A stretch of DNA of 64,000 bases from Pseudodesulfovibrio portus (GTDB taxonomy: Bacteria; Desulfobacterota; Desulfovibrionia; Desulfovibrionales; Desulfovibrionaceae). Positions 17,159-25,858 of this stretch are shown here, piece by piece; the first letter of the stretch is position 1; each line of letters starts with the position of its first letter. The stretch spans positions 1,862,501 to 1,926,500 of the forward strand of contig NZ_AP026708.1 in assembly GCF_026000375.1 (NCBI RefSeq), read 5' to 3'. The position numbers and the translations under genes were made by a program. The notes under the pieces are model-generated. The model did not search any database. It was given only the letters and a program-made list of their open reading frames with translations, and had not been told where the DNA came from.

Positions 17159-18250
17159 TCAATCAACGGCGTTATAATATGCCCGCGCTGGCTCCGAGCC
17201 GCTCAGGACCCGCTCCACCCCTGCGGCCAGGGAGGCCATCTCCACTTCGCCGGGCACCACCTCAACGGGGCCGAGATAGCGTATCATCCGGGATATCTCG
17301 GCCACCAGCGGGCCGCTCCGGGCCAGGCCGCCGGTCAGGATCACGGCGGCCACGTGCACATGGCCGCGCTCGTCGGCCAGAGCCGGGGCCATGGCCCCAA
17401 CATGCTTGGCCACGGCATAGGCCAGCCCGTCGAAAACAAGGGCGGCCTGTTCGTCGCCCTCTTCGATGCGGGCCACCACTTCGCGCGGATCATTGGTGGC
17501 GAGGTGGGCGTACAGCCCGCCTTCCTTGACCACCGCGTGCCTGAGCCCGTCCAGGTCCATGTCGCCCCGCTTGAGCAGGTCGATGACCGGCAGCAGGGGC
17601 AACCCGCCGGTCCGCTCCGGGGTGAACGGCCCCTCGCCGTCCAGGCCGTTGGACACGTCCACCACCCGACCGTGGCGGTGCGCCCCGATGGAGACGCCGC
17701 CGCCCATGTGACAGACGATGAAATCGCTGCTCGCGTAATCGATGCCCAGCCGGTCGGCCACCATGCGGGCCACGCCGCGCTGGTTCAACGCATGAAAAAG
17801 GCTGCGCCGCCTGATCCCGGGCAATCCGGTCAGCCGGGCCGCATCCATCAGTTCGTCCGTCACCGCCGGGTCCACGACGTAGGCGGGGATATTCATCTCC
17901 CGCGCCACTTCCAGGGCAAGCAGCGCGCCCAGGTTGCAGGGATGCTCGCCGTACCGGGCCGATTTCAGGTCGGCGACCATATCGTCCGACACGGCGTAAA
18001 CGCCGCCATCCATCGGGCGCAACAATCCGCCGCGCCCGGCAACGGCGCGCAGCCGGGCCGCGTCCGTACCGGAATCGGCCAGGAACTTCCCAACCTCATG
18101 CAGCCGGTAGTCGAACTGGTCGGCCACCCGGACAAACCGGGAAAGGGCCTGCCGGTCGTGCTGGAGCTCCGAGGACGCCAGGCAGTTCCCTTCCTCGAAC
18201 ACGGCCAGCTTGGTCGAGGTGGAGCCGGGGTTGATGACCAGGACGCTCAC
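17159..18250 (-). CDS. buk: Butyrate kinase family protein
   Basis: An acetokinase-family enzyme that would make ATP from an acyl phosphate, usually butyryl- or branched-chain acyl phosphate. The 363 residues show phosphate-1 VLVINPGSTSTKLAVFE, AVAGRGGLLRPMDGGVY, DFIVCHMGGGVSIGAHRHGRVVDVSNG and VILTGGLARSG. The GTG start at 18250 overlaps the stop of the phosphotransacylase gene by 4 bases (GTGA), so the frame extending further upstream is only a reading of that gene in another phase. Third gene of the ACT-ptb-buk operon. Confidence 0.92.
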   Translation of the reverse strand: MSVLVINPGSTSTKLAVFEEGNCLASSELQHDRQALSRFVRVADQFDYRLHEVGKFLADSGTDAARLRAVAGRGGLLRPMDGGVYAVSDDMVADLKSARYGEHPCNLGALLALEVAREMNIPAYVVDPAVTDELMDAARLTGLPGIRRRSLFHALNQRGVARMVADRLGIDYASSDFIVCHMGGGVSIGAHRHGRVVDVSNGLDGEGPFTPERTGGLPLLPVIDLLKRGDMDLDGLRHAVVKEGGLYAHLATNDPREVVARIEEGDEQAALVFDGLAYAVAKHVGAMAPALADERGHVHVAAVILTGGLARSGPLVAEISRMIRYLGPVEVVPGEVEMASLAAGVERVLSGSEPARAYYNAVD

Positions 18251-19185
18251 GACCCGCTCCGGCCGGCCAGCACCGAGGCCAGGGCAATGGAGTGAAATTT
18301 GCTCGCGTCCGAGTCGCCCCGGGACGGGACCACCACGGGCACGCGGCTGCCCACCACCACCGAGGCCATGATGCAGCCGGACAGGGTGGACAGCGCCTTG
18401 TACAGAACGTTGCCCGCCTCGATGTTGGGCGTGACCAGGATGTCGGCGCTCCCGGCCACCGGATCGTCGAACCGCTTGGTGGCCGCCGCCTCTCTGGAAA
18501 CGGCCAGGTCCAGGGAGAGCGGTCCGAGCACGCGGGCGTCGCCGAACTCCCCCTGCCGGGCCATCTTGGTCAGGATGTCGCCGTCCAGGGTGGCGGGCAT
18601 GGCCGGATAGTTGATCTTTTCCGTTGCCGCCAGGATGGCGCACCGGGGCGCTTCGATACCGAGCGCCCGGGCAACGTCCAGCGCGTTCTTCAAAATGTCG
18701 ATCTTGCGCTGCAGGGTGGGTGCGATATTCACGCCCGCGTCGGTCAGGATCATCACCCGTCCGTCGATGGGCGACTCGAAAACCGCCACGTGGCTCAGGA
18801 TGCGCGACGGGTGCGGCACGCCGGTCTCCTTGTTGAGCACCGCCTTGAGCAGCATGGCCGTGGACACCAGCCCCTTCATGATGAACCGGGCCTCGCCCTC
18901 GCGGAACAACCGAACCGCCTCGAACACGGCCCGGTCGTCGTCGGTGATGTGCAGCTGGCGGAACCGGGAGATGTCCAGCCCCCGCTCGTCCGCGATGCGC
19001 CGGGTCTCGTCCATATCGCCGATGAGCACGGGCTCGGCCACGCCGCGCTCGAACGCCTCCACGCCCGCCCGGAGCACGAAGCCCTCGGCGGACCGGGCGA
19101 TGGCGACCTTGGGCAGGTCCCCTCCCCCGTGCTCCAGGGCTGCCCCCACGAGCTCCTGCAAATTGGTTATGGGTGGGTAGGGCAC
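18247..19185 (-). CDS. ptb: Phosphate butyryltransferase-type phosphotransacylase
   Basis: Would exchange CoA for phosphate on butyryl-CoA or branched acyl-CoA, feeding the kinase encoded just downstream. The 312 residues are typical of PTA/PTB: KVAIARSAEGFVLRAGVEAFE, LIGDMDETRRIA, FIMKGLVSTAMLLKAVLNK, SHVAVFES, MILTDAGVNIAPTLQRK, VLGPLSLDLAVS and the final SRGDSDASKFHSIALAS. It begins with GTG 4 bases after the stop of the ACT-domain gene and ends in a GTGA overlap with buk. PTA versus PTB substrate preference is inferred from the kinase neighbour. Confidence 0.9.
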   Translation of the reverse strand: MPYPPITNLQELVGAALEHGGGDLPKVAIARSAEGFVLRAGVEAFERGVAEPVLIGDMDETRRIADERGLDISRFRQLHITDDDRAVFEAVRLFREGEARFIMKGLVSTAMLLKAVLNKETGVPHPSRILSHVAVFESPIDGRVMILTDAGVNIAPTLQRKIDILKNALDVARALGIEAPRCAILAATEKINYPAMPATLDGDILTKMARQGEFGDARVLGPLSLDLAVSREAAATKRFDDPVAGSADILVTPNIEAGNVLYKALSTLSGCIMASVVVGSRVPVVVPSRGDSDASKFHSIALASVLAGRSGS

Positions 19186-19188
19186 GGC

Positions 19189-19668
19189 CTATTCGTCCCC
19201 GCGCTTGAGGGCGATCATGCCTGACCGGCACATGGACTTGATGCCGTAGGGCGCGAGAATCTTGATCAACCCGTCCACGCGCTCCTGGTCGCCGGACAGC
19301 TCCACGGTGACCGTCTCCTGGCCCATGCCGACCACGTTGGCGCGAAAGACCTCGAAAATCTGCATCAGCTGGCCGGTGTTGGCCCGGTCCATGGACACCT
19401 TGACCATGACCAGCTCCCGGTCCACGAAATCCTTGCGCGACAGGTCGTCGATCTGGATGATTGCGTCCAGGGATTCGAGATACTTCTCGACCTCGTCGAT
19501 GGCCGCGTCGTCGCCGTCCACGCAGAGCACGATGCGGGAAATCTCGGGGTTCTCGGTCTCCCCGGCGGCCAGGGACAATATATTGGCGTTGTATTTGCCG
19601 CATTCCAGGGCCATCTGCCCCAGAACGCCGGGCTCGTTCTTACACAAGGCGGATAATGTGCGTATCAA
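19189..19668 (-). CDS. ilvN: ACT-domain acetolactate synthase small-subunit-like protein
   Basis: A 159-residue protein matching the regulatory subunit of acetohydroxyacid synthase: the N-terminal ACT domain (TLSALCKNEPGVLGQMALEC...NILSLAAGETENPEISRIVL) and the C-terminal half (RELVMVKVSMDRANTGQLMQIFEVFRANVVGMG). The TTG start at 19668 has AAGGAG 6 bases upstream; the frame continuing to 19719 has none. No catalytic large subunit is adjacent. Instead the gene heads a ptb-buk operon, so it could either pair with a distant IlvB or act as a branched-chain amino acid sensor for this operon. Confidence 0.82.
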   Translation of the reverse strand: MIRTLSALCKNEPGVLGQMALECGKYNANILSLAAGETENPEISRIVLCVDGDDAAIDEVEKYLESLDAIIQIDDLSRKDFVDRELVMVKVSMDRANTGQLMQIFEVFRANVVGMGQETVTVELSGDQERVDGLIKILAPYGIKSMCRSGMIALKRGDE

Positions 19669-19802
19669 GGGAAACTCCTTGGTTGAGCGTTCGTTCGGCG
19701 GCGGTCGGCCGCCCCCCAAGGTTACCCAATACGCGCATCCTTGAAAAGAAAGGATTGCACTGAGTCGGAAGAAGCGGTTTTCGGCTGGCGACAGGGCCGT
19801 GA

Positions 19803-21245
19803 GTGGTGTATGCTGCCTCCATCGTGATCAATTACCTGCGCGAAAAAAAATGGTTCTTCATCACCCTGGTGATCCAGGCGGCCATGTTCCTGTCCCCGGC
19901 CCCGGAATCGGTCTCGCCCGACGGCTGGAAGGTCCTGATCATGACCGTGGGCGCGACCATGCTCTTCATCACCGAGCCCATCCCGCTGCCCGCCGTGGCC
20001 CTGCTCATCATCCTCGGCCAGATATTCCTGCTCAAGCTCGACTCCTCCCTGGTGGCCAAATCGCTGATGAAGGACTCCGTGCTCTTCATCATGGGCTCGC
20101 TCATGCTGGCCGTGGCCCTGGTCAAGCAGAAGCTGGACAAGCGGCTGGCCCTGCTCATCGTCCGCGTCACCGGACCGAACGCCTATCGCATCGCCTTCGG
20201 CATCTCGGTTTTTTCCGGCATCCTGGCCTCCTTCATCGGCGAGCACACCGTGGCCGCCATGATGCTGCCCGTGGCCCTGTCCCTGCTCCAGCTGGCCACG
20301 GACGACCCGCAGAAACGGCGCGCCCTGGCCGTGCTCTTCCTCTTTTCCATCTCGTACGCCTGCGCCATGGCCGGAATCGGCACGCCGTCCGGCGGCGCGC
20401 GCAACGCCATCATGATAGACTACCTGCGCGGCTTCTTCGCCACGGACGATCCCGCCACCTACGCCTATTCCGTCAGCTACCTGGACTGGATGATATACGC
20501 CTACCCCATCTTCCTGATCCAGTTGCCGCTCATGCACCTGATCCTGCGCTCCACCTTCAAGACCGACCTCACGGACCTCGGCCCGGCCATCGAGCAGCTC
20601 AAGAAGCAGGTGGGCAGCGAAGGCTCCCTCTCGGGCAGCAACTACGTGGCCATCGGCCTGTTCCTGCTGACCCTGATCGGCTGGGTGGGGTTTTCCTCCG
20701 AAGTGGGCATGGGCACCATCGCCCTGCTCGGCGCGGTCCTGTTCCTCATCGCCGGGCTGGTTCGCTGGCAGGACATCAACTCCGGCGTCAACTGGGGCGT
20801 GGTCCTGCTGTACGCCGCAGCCATCTCCCTGGGCGTGCAGATGCGCGACACCGGCGCGGCGGCCTGGGTGGCCGGGCTGTTCATGGACTCCCTGGCCCCG
20901 CTGGGCATGGACCACGGCATCGGCCTGCTGGCCGCGGTCATGGCCCTGACCACCTTCATCACCAACACCATGTCCAACGGCGCGGCCGTGGCCGTACTCG
21001 GCCCCATCGTCCTGTCCATCGCCGTGGGCACCGAGACCAACCCGCTGGCCGTGGGCATGGTCACCGCCATTTCCAGCGCCTTCGCCTATTTCACGGTCAT
21101 CGGCACGCCGGCCTCGACCATCGTCTATTCCTCCGGCTACCTGCGTCCGGGAGACTTCATGAAAGTGGGCTGGCGTATGGCGCTCATGTCGTTTATCGTC
21201 CTTTTAGCGGCGTCGAAACTCTACTGGCCCCTGACCGGCCTCTAA
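19803..21245 (+). CDS. SLC13/DASS-family sodium:anion symporter
   Basis: A 480-residue inner-membrane carrier with about a dozen hydrophobic segments. It carries the paired family motifs GIGTPSGGARNAIM and ITNTMSNGAAVAVLGP, each followed by Asn/Thr-rich re-entrant loops. Relatives import dicarboxylates, tricarboxylates or sulfate with sodium; the substrate cannot be read from sequence, though dicarboxylate or sulfate would fit a sulfate reducer. The start is uncertain: GTG at 19803 gives the longest frame, and another GTG lies at 19824. A stress-protein gene follows after 10 bases. Confidence 0.85.
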   Translation: MVYAASIVINYLREKKWFFITLVIQAAMFLSPAPESVSPDGWKVLIMTVGATMLFITEPIPLPAVALLIILGQIFLLKLDSSLVAKSLMKDSVLFIMGSLMLAVALVKQKLDKRLALLIVRVTGPNAYRIAFGISVFSGILASFIGEHTVAAMMLPVALSLLQLATDDPQKRRALAVLFLFSISYACAMAGIGTPSGGARNAIMIDYLRGFFATDDPATYAYSVSYLDWMIYAYPIFLIQLPLMHLILRSTFKTDLTDLGPAIEQLKKQVGSEGSLSGSNYVAIGLFLLTLIGWVGFSSEVGMGTIALLGAVLFLIAGLVRWQDINSGVNWGVVLLYAAAISLGVQMRDTGAAAWVAGLFMDSLAPLGMDHGIGLLAAVMALTTFITNTMSNGAAVAVLGPIVLSIAVGTETNPLAVGMVTAISSAFAYFTVIGTPASTIVYSSGYLRPGDFMKVGWRMALMSFIVLLAASKLYWPLTGL

Positions 21246-21255
21246 GGAGCTGCCC

Positions 21256-22188
21256 ATGACCTCGGACGACAGACTGCGCATCCTCATCTGCATCGGCGGC
21301 GGCCCGGATGCCTACGCCGGGCTCAAGTACGCGGCCCGGCTCAGCAAAAAAAGCTGCGCCGACATATCCCTGCTCTTCGTTCGCCCCCTGGACAGCGGGC
21401 TGCAGTCCGGCGGCATGGAAGTGCGCGTGGCCCGCGAAAACATCCTGGACTGGGGACTGGAACTGCCCGGCATGACCCAGCTCAAGACCGCCCGGGACAT
21501 CCTCGTGGACCTGGGCGAGATCACGGACGAAAAAAACCGCGAATGGCGCCACCGCGACATCTCCGGCGATCCGGCCGGCGAATACGTCATCGAATATGAA
21601 AACCCCTGCGGCGCGACGATTTCCCTTTGCCTGCGCACCGCCAAGGACGTGACCTCCGCCGTGGCCGACGAGGCGAAACGGTTCAAGGCCGACCTGGTCA
21701 TCGTCGGCGCGTCGCCCCAACCCATGTCCGGCCTCAAGAAGCTCCTGTCCGCCAAGCCCCTGGCCCTCAAAATAGCCTCGGTCTGCGAACAGTCCATCAT
21801 AGTGGCCCGGCACCTCGAACCCGGCCACGGCCATTTGGTCTGCGTCCAGGACACCGACCAGTCGCGGGCCATGCTGCCCGAAGCCATCCGCTACGCCCAC
21901 GCCTGCCAGTGCCCGGCGTCCATCCTGTCCGTGGCCCCCACCGACAAGGACCTGCCGCGCGCACAGAAGGCCGTGGACGAAGCCGCAGCCGCGTTCAAGG
22001 CCGCAGGCATCACCCCCCACGAGACCCTGGTCGAAGTCGGCGACCCCGTGCAGACCATCATCACCATCGGCTTCGACTTCTCCCTCATCCTCGCCTCGGA
22101 ATCGCTCAAACCCTGGTTCGCCAAAGGGTTCAGCGTATCCCACGAGGTGGCCCGGCAAGCCCGGAACTCGGTCATGATCGTGAAGTAG
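21256..22188 (+). CDS. Universal stress protein with two UspA-like halves
   Basis: 310 residues, twice the single UspA length. The first half starts ILICIGGGPDAYAGLKYAARL and ends DLVIVGASPQ...SIIVAR; the second starts HLVCVQDTDQSRAMLPEAIRYAH and ends FSLILASESL...NSVMIVK. TAAGGAG precedes the ATG and the spacing from the SLC13 gene is 10 bases, so the two are cotranscribed. Stand-alone Usp proteins coupled to transporters are thought to modulate them, possibly by nucleotide binding; that role is inferred here. The classical G-2x-G-9x-G(S/T) ATP motif is not clearly conserved. Confidence 0.8.
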   Translation: MTSDDRLRILICIGGGPDAYAGLKYAARLSKKSCADISLLFVRPLDSGLQSGGMEVRVARENILDWGLELPGMTQLKTARDILVDLGEITDEKNREWRHRDISGDPAGEYVIEYENPCGATISLCLRTAKDVTSAVADEAKRFKADLVIVGASPQPMSGLKKLLSAKPLALKIASVCEQSIIVARHLEPGHGHLVCVQDTDQSRAMLPEAIRYAHACQCPASILSVAPTDKDLPRAQKAVDEAAAAFKAAGITPHETLVEVGDPVQTIITIGFDFSLILASESLKPWFAKGFSVSHEVARQARNSVMIVK

Positions 22189-22228
22189 GGATTGATTCCT
22201 GCGCCCCGGCAGACCCGCCGGGGACGCC

Positions 22229-22735
22229 CTAGTCGCGTCGTTTCTGCGGATGCGCCTTGCGCCACTGGGCAGGGGTCATCCTCAGACCGCCCTGCTTCCA
22301 GAAGCCGTGTTTCTTGCCGACGGCCAGTTGCTCTGCCGCCTTGAAGGCGGCGTAGCGGCGGATATTGGGTTTGATCCTGACGGCAATGGCAAGACCGGCC
22401 TCGAGAATCTCCCGGTTGAGCATCTTGTCGCCCCGGTGGACGTAGGCGAGCACGCGGCCGTAGCGGTCGACCAACTCCTTGTCGAACTCCAGGCGCAGCT
22501 TGTGGCCGAAGCAGAACTTGAGAGAGAACTCCTTGGCCTGGAGGCCATACTCCTGCTTGAATTCAGGGGCATCCACGCCGATGAGGCGCACCTCCATGGA
22601 CCGGCCCCCGGCCTCGACGAGCAGGGAGTCGCCGTCGATGATCTTGATGAAGGTGACCATCTGGGCCGAAGCCGCGCCGGGCAGGAGCAGCGCGGCAAGA
22701 ATGATGAGGCCGAAAAGGGCATTGCGTGAACTCAT
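22229..22735 (-). CDS. Secreted thermonuclease (SNase)-family nuclease
   Basis: A 168-residue staphylococcal-nuclease-fold protein with a signal peptide (RNALFGLIILAALLLPGAASA). The active-site pattern is intact: Asp in KIIDGDSLLV, Arg and Glu in VRLIGVDAPEF, and the second Arg in DRYGRVLAYV. It would cleave DNA or RNA in the periplasm or outside the cell with calcium. The ATG at 22735 starts the signal peptide; another in-frame ATG lies at 22747, and neither has a clear ribosome-binding site. Divergent from the MBL hydrolase gene. Confidence 0.88.
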   Translation of the reverse strand: MSSRNALFGLIILAALLLPGAASAQMVTFIKIIDGDSLLVEAGGRSMEVRLIGVDAPEFKQEYGLQAKEFSLKFCFGHKLRLEFDKELVDRYGRVLAYVHRGDKMLNREILEAGLAIAVRIKPNIRRYAAFKAAEQLAVGKKHGFWKQGGLRMTPAQWRKAHPQKRRD

Positions 22736-22788
22736 GGGAAGGAGCATAAAGTATTTCGTTCAACCATTCCAGTTCGCGGAGGCATTCT

Positions 22789-23625
22789 ATGGAACTGACC
22801 TTTCTCGTAGACAACAATTCGCTGGTGGGCACCCAGTTTCTGGCGGAACCGGCGTTATCCATGTTCATCCGGGACGGAAAGACGCGGGTGCTCTTTGACG
22901 CGGGCTATTCCGACGCTTTCCTGAAAAACGCCCAGCGCAAGAACATCGACCTGCTGCACCTGGACTGGATCGCGCTGTCCCACGGCCATTTCGACCACAC
23001 CTGGGGGTTGGACATCCTGATCCGGCATTACTTCGAGGCCGCAGTGCACAAGCAGGCCAATTCGCGCCCCGTGCTGGTGGCCCACCCCAAGGCGTTCACT
23101 TCCAAACGCAAGGACGCGGTTCCCGAACTGGGCATGCTGTTGGCCGAGGAAAAGCTGTCTGCGCAGTTTGACCTGACCCTGACGGACCAGCCGGTATGGC
23201 TTTCCAAGCGGCTGGCAACGCTGGGTGAAATTAAACGGGTAACGGACTTCGAGCCGCCCGCCCCCCTTGGCGAACGCAACGAGGAAAACGGCTGGGTGGA
23301 GGACGACCTGCCGGACGACACGGCCATGGCCTATGTCTCGGACACGGGTCTGGTGGTCATTGCGGGCTGCGCCCACGCAGGCATCTGCAACACGGTGGAA
23401 CAGGCAAAGCGGGTGACGGGCGTGGACAGCGTGCGCACGGTCCTCGGCGGCTTCCACCTGCAAAAGGCCAAGCCCGAACGGCTGGACCCGACCACTGACT
23501 ACCTGGCCGCCCTCGACCTTGAGGCGCTCTACTGCTGCCACTGCACCGACCTGGCGGGCAAAATAGCCCTGGCCAGGAAATGCCCGGTCAAGGAAGTGGG
23601 TTCCGGGCTGACGCTTGAATTCTAA
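22789..23625 (+). CDS. Metallo-beta-lactamase-fold hydrolase
   Basis: A 278-residue MBL-fold protein with the zinc-binding motif LSHGHFDHTWG, the later VIAGCAHAGICNTVEQAK His and the terminal LYCCHCTD segment. It resembles the class II hydrolase family that includes methanopterin-related phosphosynthases and uncharacterised bacterial enzymes (opening LTFLVDNNSLVG). GGAGG lies upstream of the ATG. It is monocistronic and ends at a bidirectional terminator shared with the capsid cassette. The substrate is unknown. Confidence 0.85.
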   Translation: MELTFLVDNNSLVGTQFLAEPALSMFIRDGKTRVLFDAGYSDAFLKNAQRKNIDLLHLDWIALSHGHFDHTWGLDILIRHYFEAAVHKQANSRPVLVAHPKAFTSKRKDAVPELGMLLAEEKLSAQFDLTLTDQPVWLSKRLATLGEIKRVTDFEPPAPLGERNEENGWVEDDLPDDTAMAYVSDTGLVVIAGCAHAGICNTVEQAKRVTGVDSVRTVLGGFHLQKAKPERLDPTTDYLAALDLEALYCCHCTDLAGKIALARKCPVKEVGSGLTLEF

Positions 23626-23687
23626 GAAACGAACTTCCCCCTTCCATCGAATCTGTATTGCAAAATCCCTTTATTTCAAGCCCACCC

Positions 23688-23720
23688 AAAAGGGGCCTCC
23701 CCGAAGAGGAGGCCCCGACT
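23688..23720. terminator. Hairpin terminator between the MBL gene and the capsid cassette
   Basis: GGGGCCTCC (23692-23700) pairs with GGAGGCCCC (23708-23716). Read on the minus strand it is followed by CTTTTGGG, so it best serves the capsid cassette. Confidence 0.75.
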
Positions 23721-23757
23721 GGAGTGTGGAATGTGCCTGTTTTCGTTTTCGTTGTCC

Positions 23758-24006
23758 CTAGGTTCCGCTGACCACCGTGACCACGCCGTCAGTGTTGGTG
23801 GCCACCAGCATGTCCACGGCCGCAGCCATGTCCGCGCCGGTGCAGGCGATGATGATGTCGCCGGTGTCCAGGGTGTAGTCCACCGCAGCCTCGTCAAAGT
23901 AGCCGGAACCGGTCACGGACGCCACGGCGTCCTCGGTGCGGTAGAGGAACAGCTGCTGGCCGGGAACCCCGCCCATGAGCCGCATGTCTTCGCTGTTGTA
24001 TGCCAT
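23758..24006 (-). CDS. Small phage head (decoration/stabilisation)-like protein
   Basis: An 82-residue protein. It opens [13 protein letters not shown], then [20 protein letters not shown] and [12 protein letters not shown]. This pattern (sample the word order 'Y-T-D-A-...-GYF-...-GDII') matches short proteins that accompany phage major capsid genes as head decoration or fibre-like proteins. AAGGAG lies 9 bases upstream of the ATG. The gene directly follows a capsid gene and is closed by a hairpin. The assignment rests mainly on the neighbour, so it is a family-level guess. Confidence 0.6.
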   Translation of the reverse strand: MAYNSEDMRLMGGVPGQQLFLYRTEDAVASVTGSGYFDEAAVDYTLDTGDIIIACTGADMAAAVDMLVATNTDGVVTVVSGT

Positions 24007-24087
24007 TTCGTATTACTCCTTGTTGTTTTTTGATCAAATCCCTGTCCTGGGAGGAAGCGTGCTTTCAGCGCAGCTCTCCCGAATCGG

Positions 24088-24918
24088 TTAGAGAATCACC
24101 GCGTCGTCGTCGCACATGATCTCGATGACGCCGTCCGGGTCGATGAGGCAGGCACCGGCGGACAGCATGTGGTCCACCAGGTGGGCGGCCTTTTCCGGCA
24201 CCCAGTCCACGAACGCCTGGACCTTCTGGCCCTCGGCCAGGCCCGCGGCGTTGCGGTGGTAGATGAAGCACTTGCGGGAGCCCGCGTCCACGGGCAGCCC
24301 GGTGTGGAACATCCAGGTGATGCCCAGCCAGGTGCGGGACTCGGTGCCCTTGAGCCAGGGGTACTGTTCACCCGCGTAGTCGCTGGACTTGAACTCCTGG
24401 ATGTTGAGCAGCTCGTTCCACTGGTGCGGACCGACCAGGGCGAAACGGTGGCCGTCGTCGGGCACGTCGTTGGCGTTGAGGGTGCCGAAGGCCTGGAGGA
24501 TCTTGTCCTTGGTCAGGCCGGCCTCGGCTTCGGCCACCACGTTGGAGGCGCCGTCGAGCTTGGTGATGATCAGTTCGTCGATCTTGCGCCCAAGCGCCCA
24601 GGCACCGGCATCGGCGGCCACCTGCTTCTCGTCGCTCTTGTCCTTGAGCTCGTCGAGCTTGTCGACGTACTCGGCGGCGTACCAGTCGGACAGGGTGCAG
24701 GACACGTTGGAGTGGTTGAGGTTCATGAGCGGCACGTTGCCGTGGCGGGTCTTCTTGCCCGCCGCGCCCTTGCCGACCTTCTGGAAGACGCACTTGGAGC
24801 CTTCCACGCCTTCCTGGAGGCGGACGGTGTGGCGCAGTTTGGAGCCCCGGCCCTGATAGGCCTGGTGCACCATTTCCACATATTGGGTGACAAACCCGTT
24901 GCTGACGGTCGTGGACAT
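24088..24918 (-). CDS. Phage major capsid protein, isolated from other phage genes
   Basis: A 276-residue protein with the layout of a phage capsid family: an N-terminal helix (VTQYVEMVHQAYQGRGSKLRH), a beta-rich VFQKVGKG...KKTRHGNVPLMN, then DWYAAEYVDKLDELK, AWALGRKIDELIITKLDG, FGTLNANDVPDDGHRFALVG and a closing GAGLIDPDGV-like segment (ACLIDPDGVIEIMCDDDA). AAAGGAG sits 6 bases before the ATG. No portal, terminase, protease, tail, integrase or repressor gene lies nearby; flanks are ordinary chromosomal genes. The frame is intact, so it is either a recent remnant or a kept, domesticated shell gene. Confidence 0.85.
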   Translation of the reverse strand: MSTTVSNGFVTQYVEMVHQAYQGRGSKLRHTVRLQEGVEGSKCVFQKVGKGAAGKKTRHGNVPLMNLNHSNVSCTLSDWYAAEYVDKLDELKDKSDEKQVAADAGAWALGRKIDELIITKLDGASNVVAEAEAGLTKDKILQAFGTLNANDVPDDGHRFALVGPHQWNELLNIQEFKSSDYAGEQYPWLKGTESRTWLGITWMFHTGLPVDAGSRKCFIYHRNAAGLAEGQKVQAFVDWVPEKAAHLVDHMLSAGACLIDPDGVIEIMCDDDAVIL

Positions 24919-25212
24919 TGAGTTCTCCTTTGTCCGTTGAGGATTGTACAGGCCGGGTATCCGAGCTGTGTCCTGTCAACGGGTGTCCGCGACCGAAAAT
25001 GAAACCGCTTCACTTTCGTCCGCCGGGCCGTCTGGAGACCTCCGGGCCGGGTGAGAGGACCCTACCACGGGTTTTCCGCAAAACCGGGTTTTGTCAAAGA
25101 ATGTATAGTGAAAACAGGCTATAGGATAAAATTAGCACTTGACATGGGTGGTCGGAAACAGGCTCCGCGACCCTACAGCCGGATGACGAGAGGATGGGGG
25201 ACCGGAGGCGGC

Positions 25213-25851
25213 CTAAAACGTCATGCCCACGGCGCGCACCGGGCACCCGTCCCCGTCCTTCAGCCGCAGGGGCAGGCAGGAGAACACGAAGTCCTGGAGC
25301 GGCAACTCGCCGAGGTTGGTCAGGTTTTCCACGATGACCAGGCCATGGTCGAAGAGGATATGGTGCGCGGGCAGTTCATGGGACCGGACCGGGTCCGGGG
25401 ACGGGGTGTCCAGGCCGATGCCCTTCAGACCCAGGCCGCCGAGGAACCGGGCACCGGTTTCGGTCAGGACCGGGAATTCGCCCTGATAATAGAGGTCGGT
25501 CTTCCAGTGGCGGTCCCAGCCCGTCCGCAGCAGGACGAAGTCGAGGCCGTCGATGTCCGCGAGACGGGCGAGGTCGGGCTGGTCGATGCGCGGGGCAGGA
25601 AGGGAGGTCAGGTCCACCACGGCCGCCCAGCCCGTGAAATTGTCCGGGCCGAGCCAGTCCAGGCCGGGGGCGTCCGCAAAGAGATGGGCCGCGCAGTCCA
25701 CGTGGGTGCCGGTGTGGGAGCTCATGGCCACGGCCGTCTGGGCGAACCCGTCACGGTTGACGAAGTGGGTCCGCCGCAGGTTGGGCGACTGGTCGCCGGG
25801 AAAGACCGGCATGCCGGTATGGATCGTGTGGGTGAGGTCGATGGTCTGCAT
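25213..25851 (-). CDS. Cyclase-family metal hydrolase (kynurenine formamidase-like)
   Basis: A 212-residue protein of the cyclase/KynB fold. The signature HTGTHVDCAAH supplies metal ligands, with DLTHTIHTGMPVFPGD at the N-terminus and DFVLLRTGWDRHW plus GIGLDTPSPDP later. Relatives hydrolyse N-formylkynurenine, isatin or related amides and lactones. The substrate here is unknown, since no tryptophan catabolism gene is nearby. The dus gene ends only 7 bases before its start, so the two are probably one transcript. Confidence 0.87.
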   Translation of the reverse strand: MQTIDLTHTIHTGMPVFPGDQSPNLRRTHFVNRDGFAQTAVAMSSHTGTHVDCAAHLFADAPGLDWLGPDNFTGWAAVVDLTSLPAPRIDQPDLARLADIDGLDFVLLRTGWDRHWKTDLYYQGEFPVLTETGARFLGGLGLKGIGLDTPSPDPVRSHELPAHHILFDHGLVIVENLTNLGELPLQDFVFSCLPLRLKDGDGCPVRAVGMTF

Positions 25852-25858
25852 GGCGTCC

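Noticed and set aside
18251..19603. 5' extension of the butyrate kinase frame
   Set aside because: It lies in another phase of the ptb and ACT genes and is Arg/Gly/Pro-rich; the kinase fold starts at the GTG at 18250.
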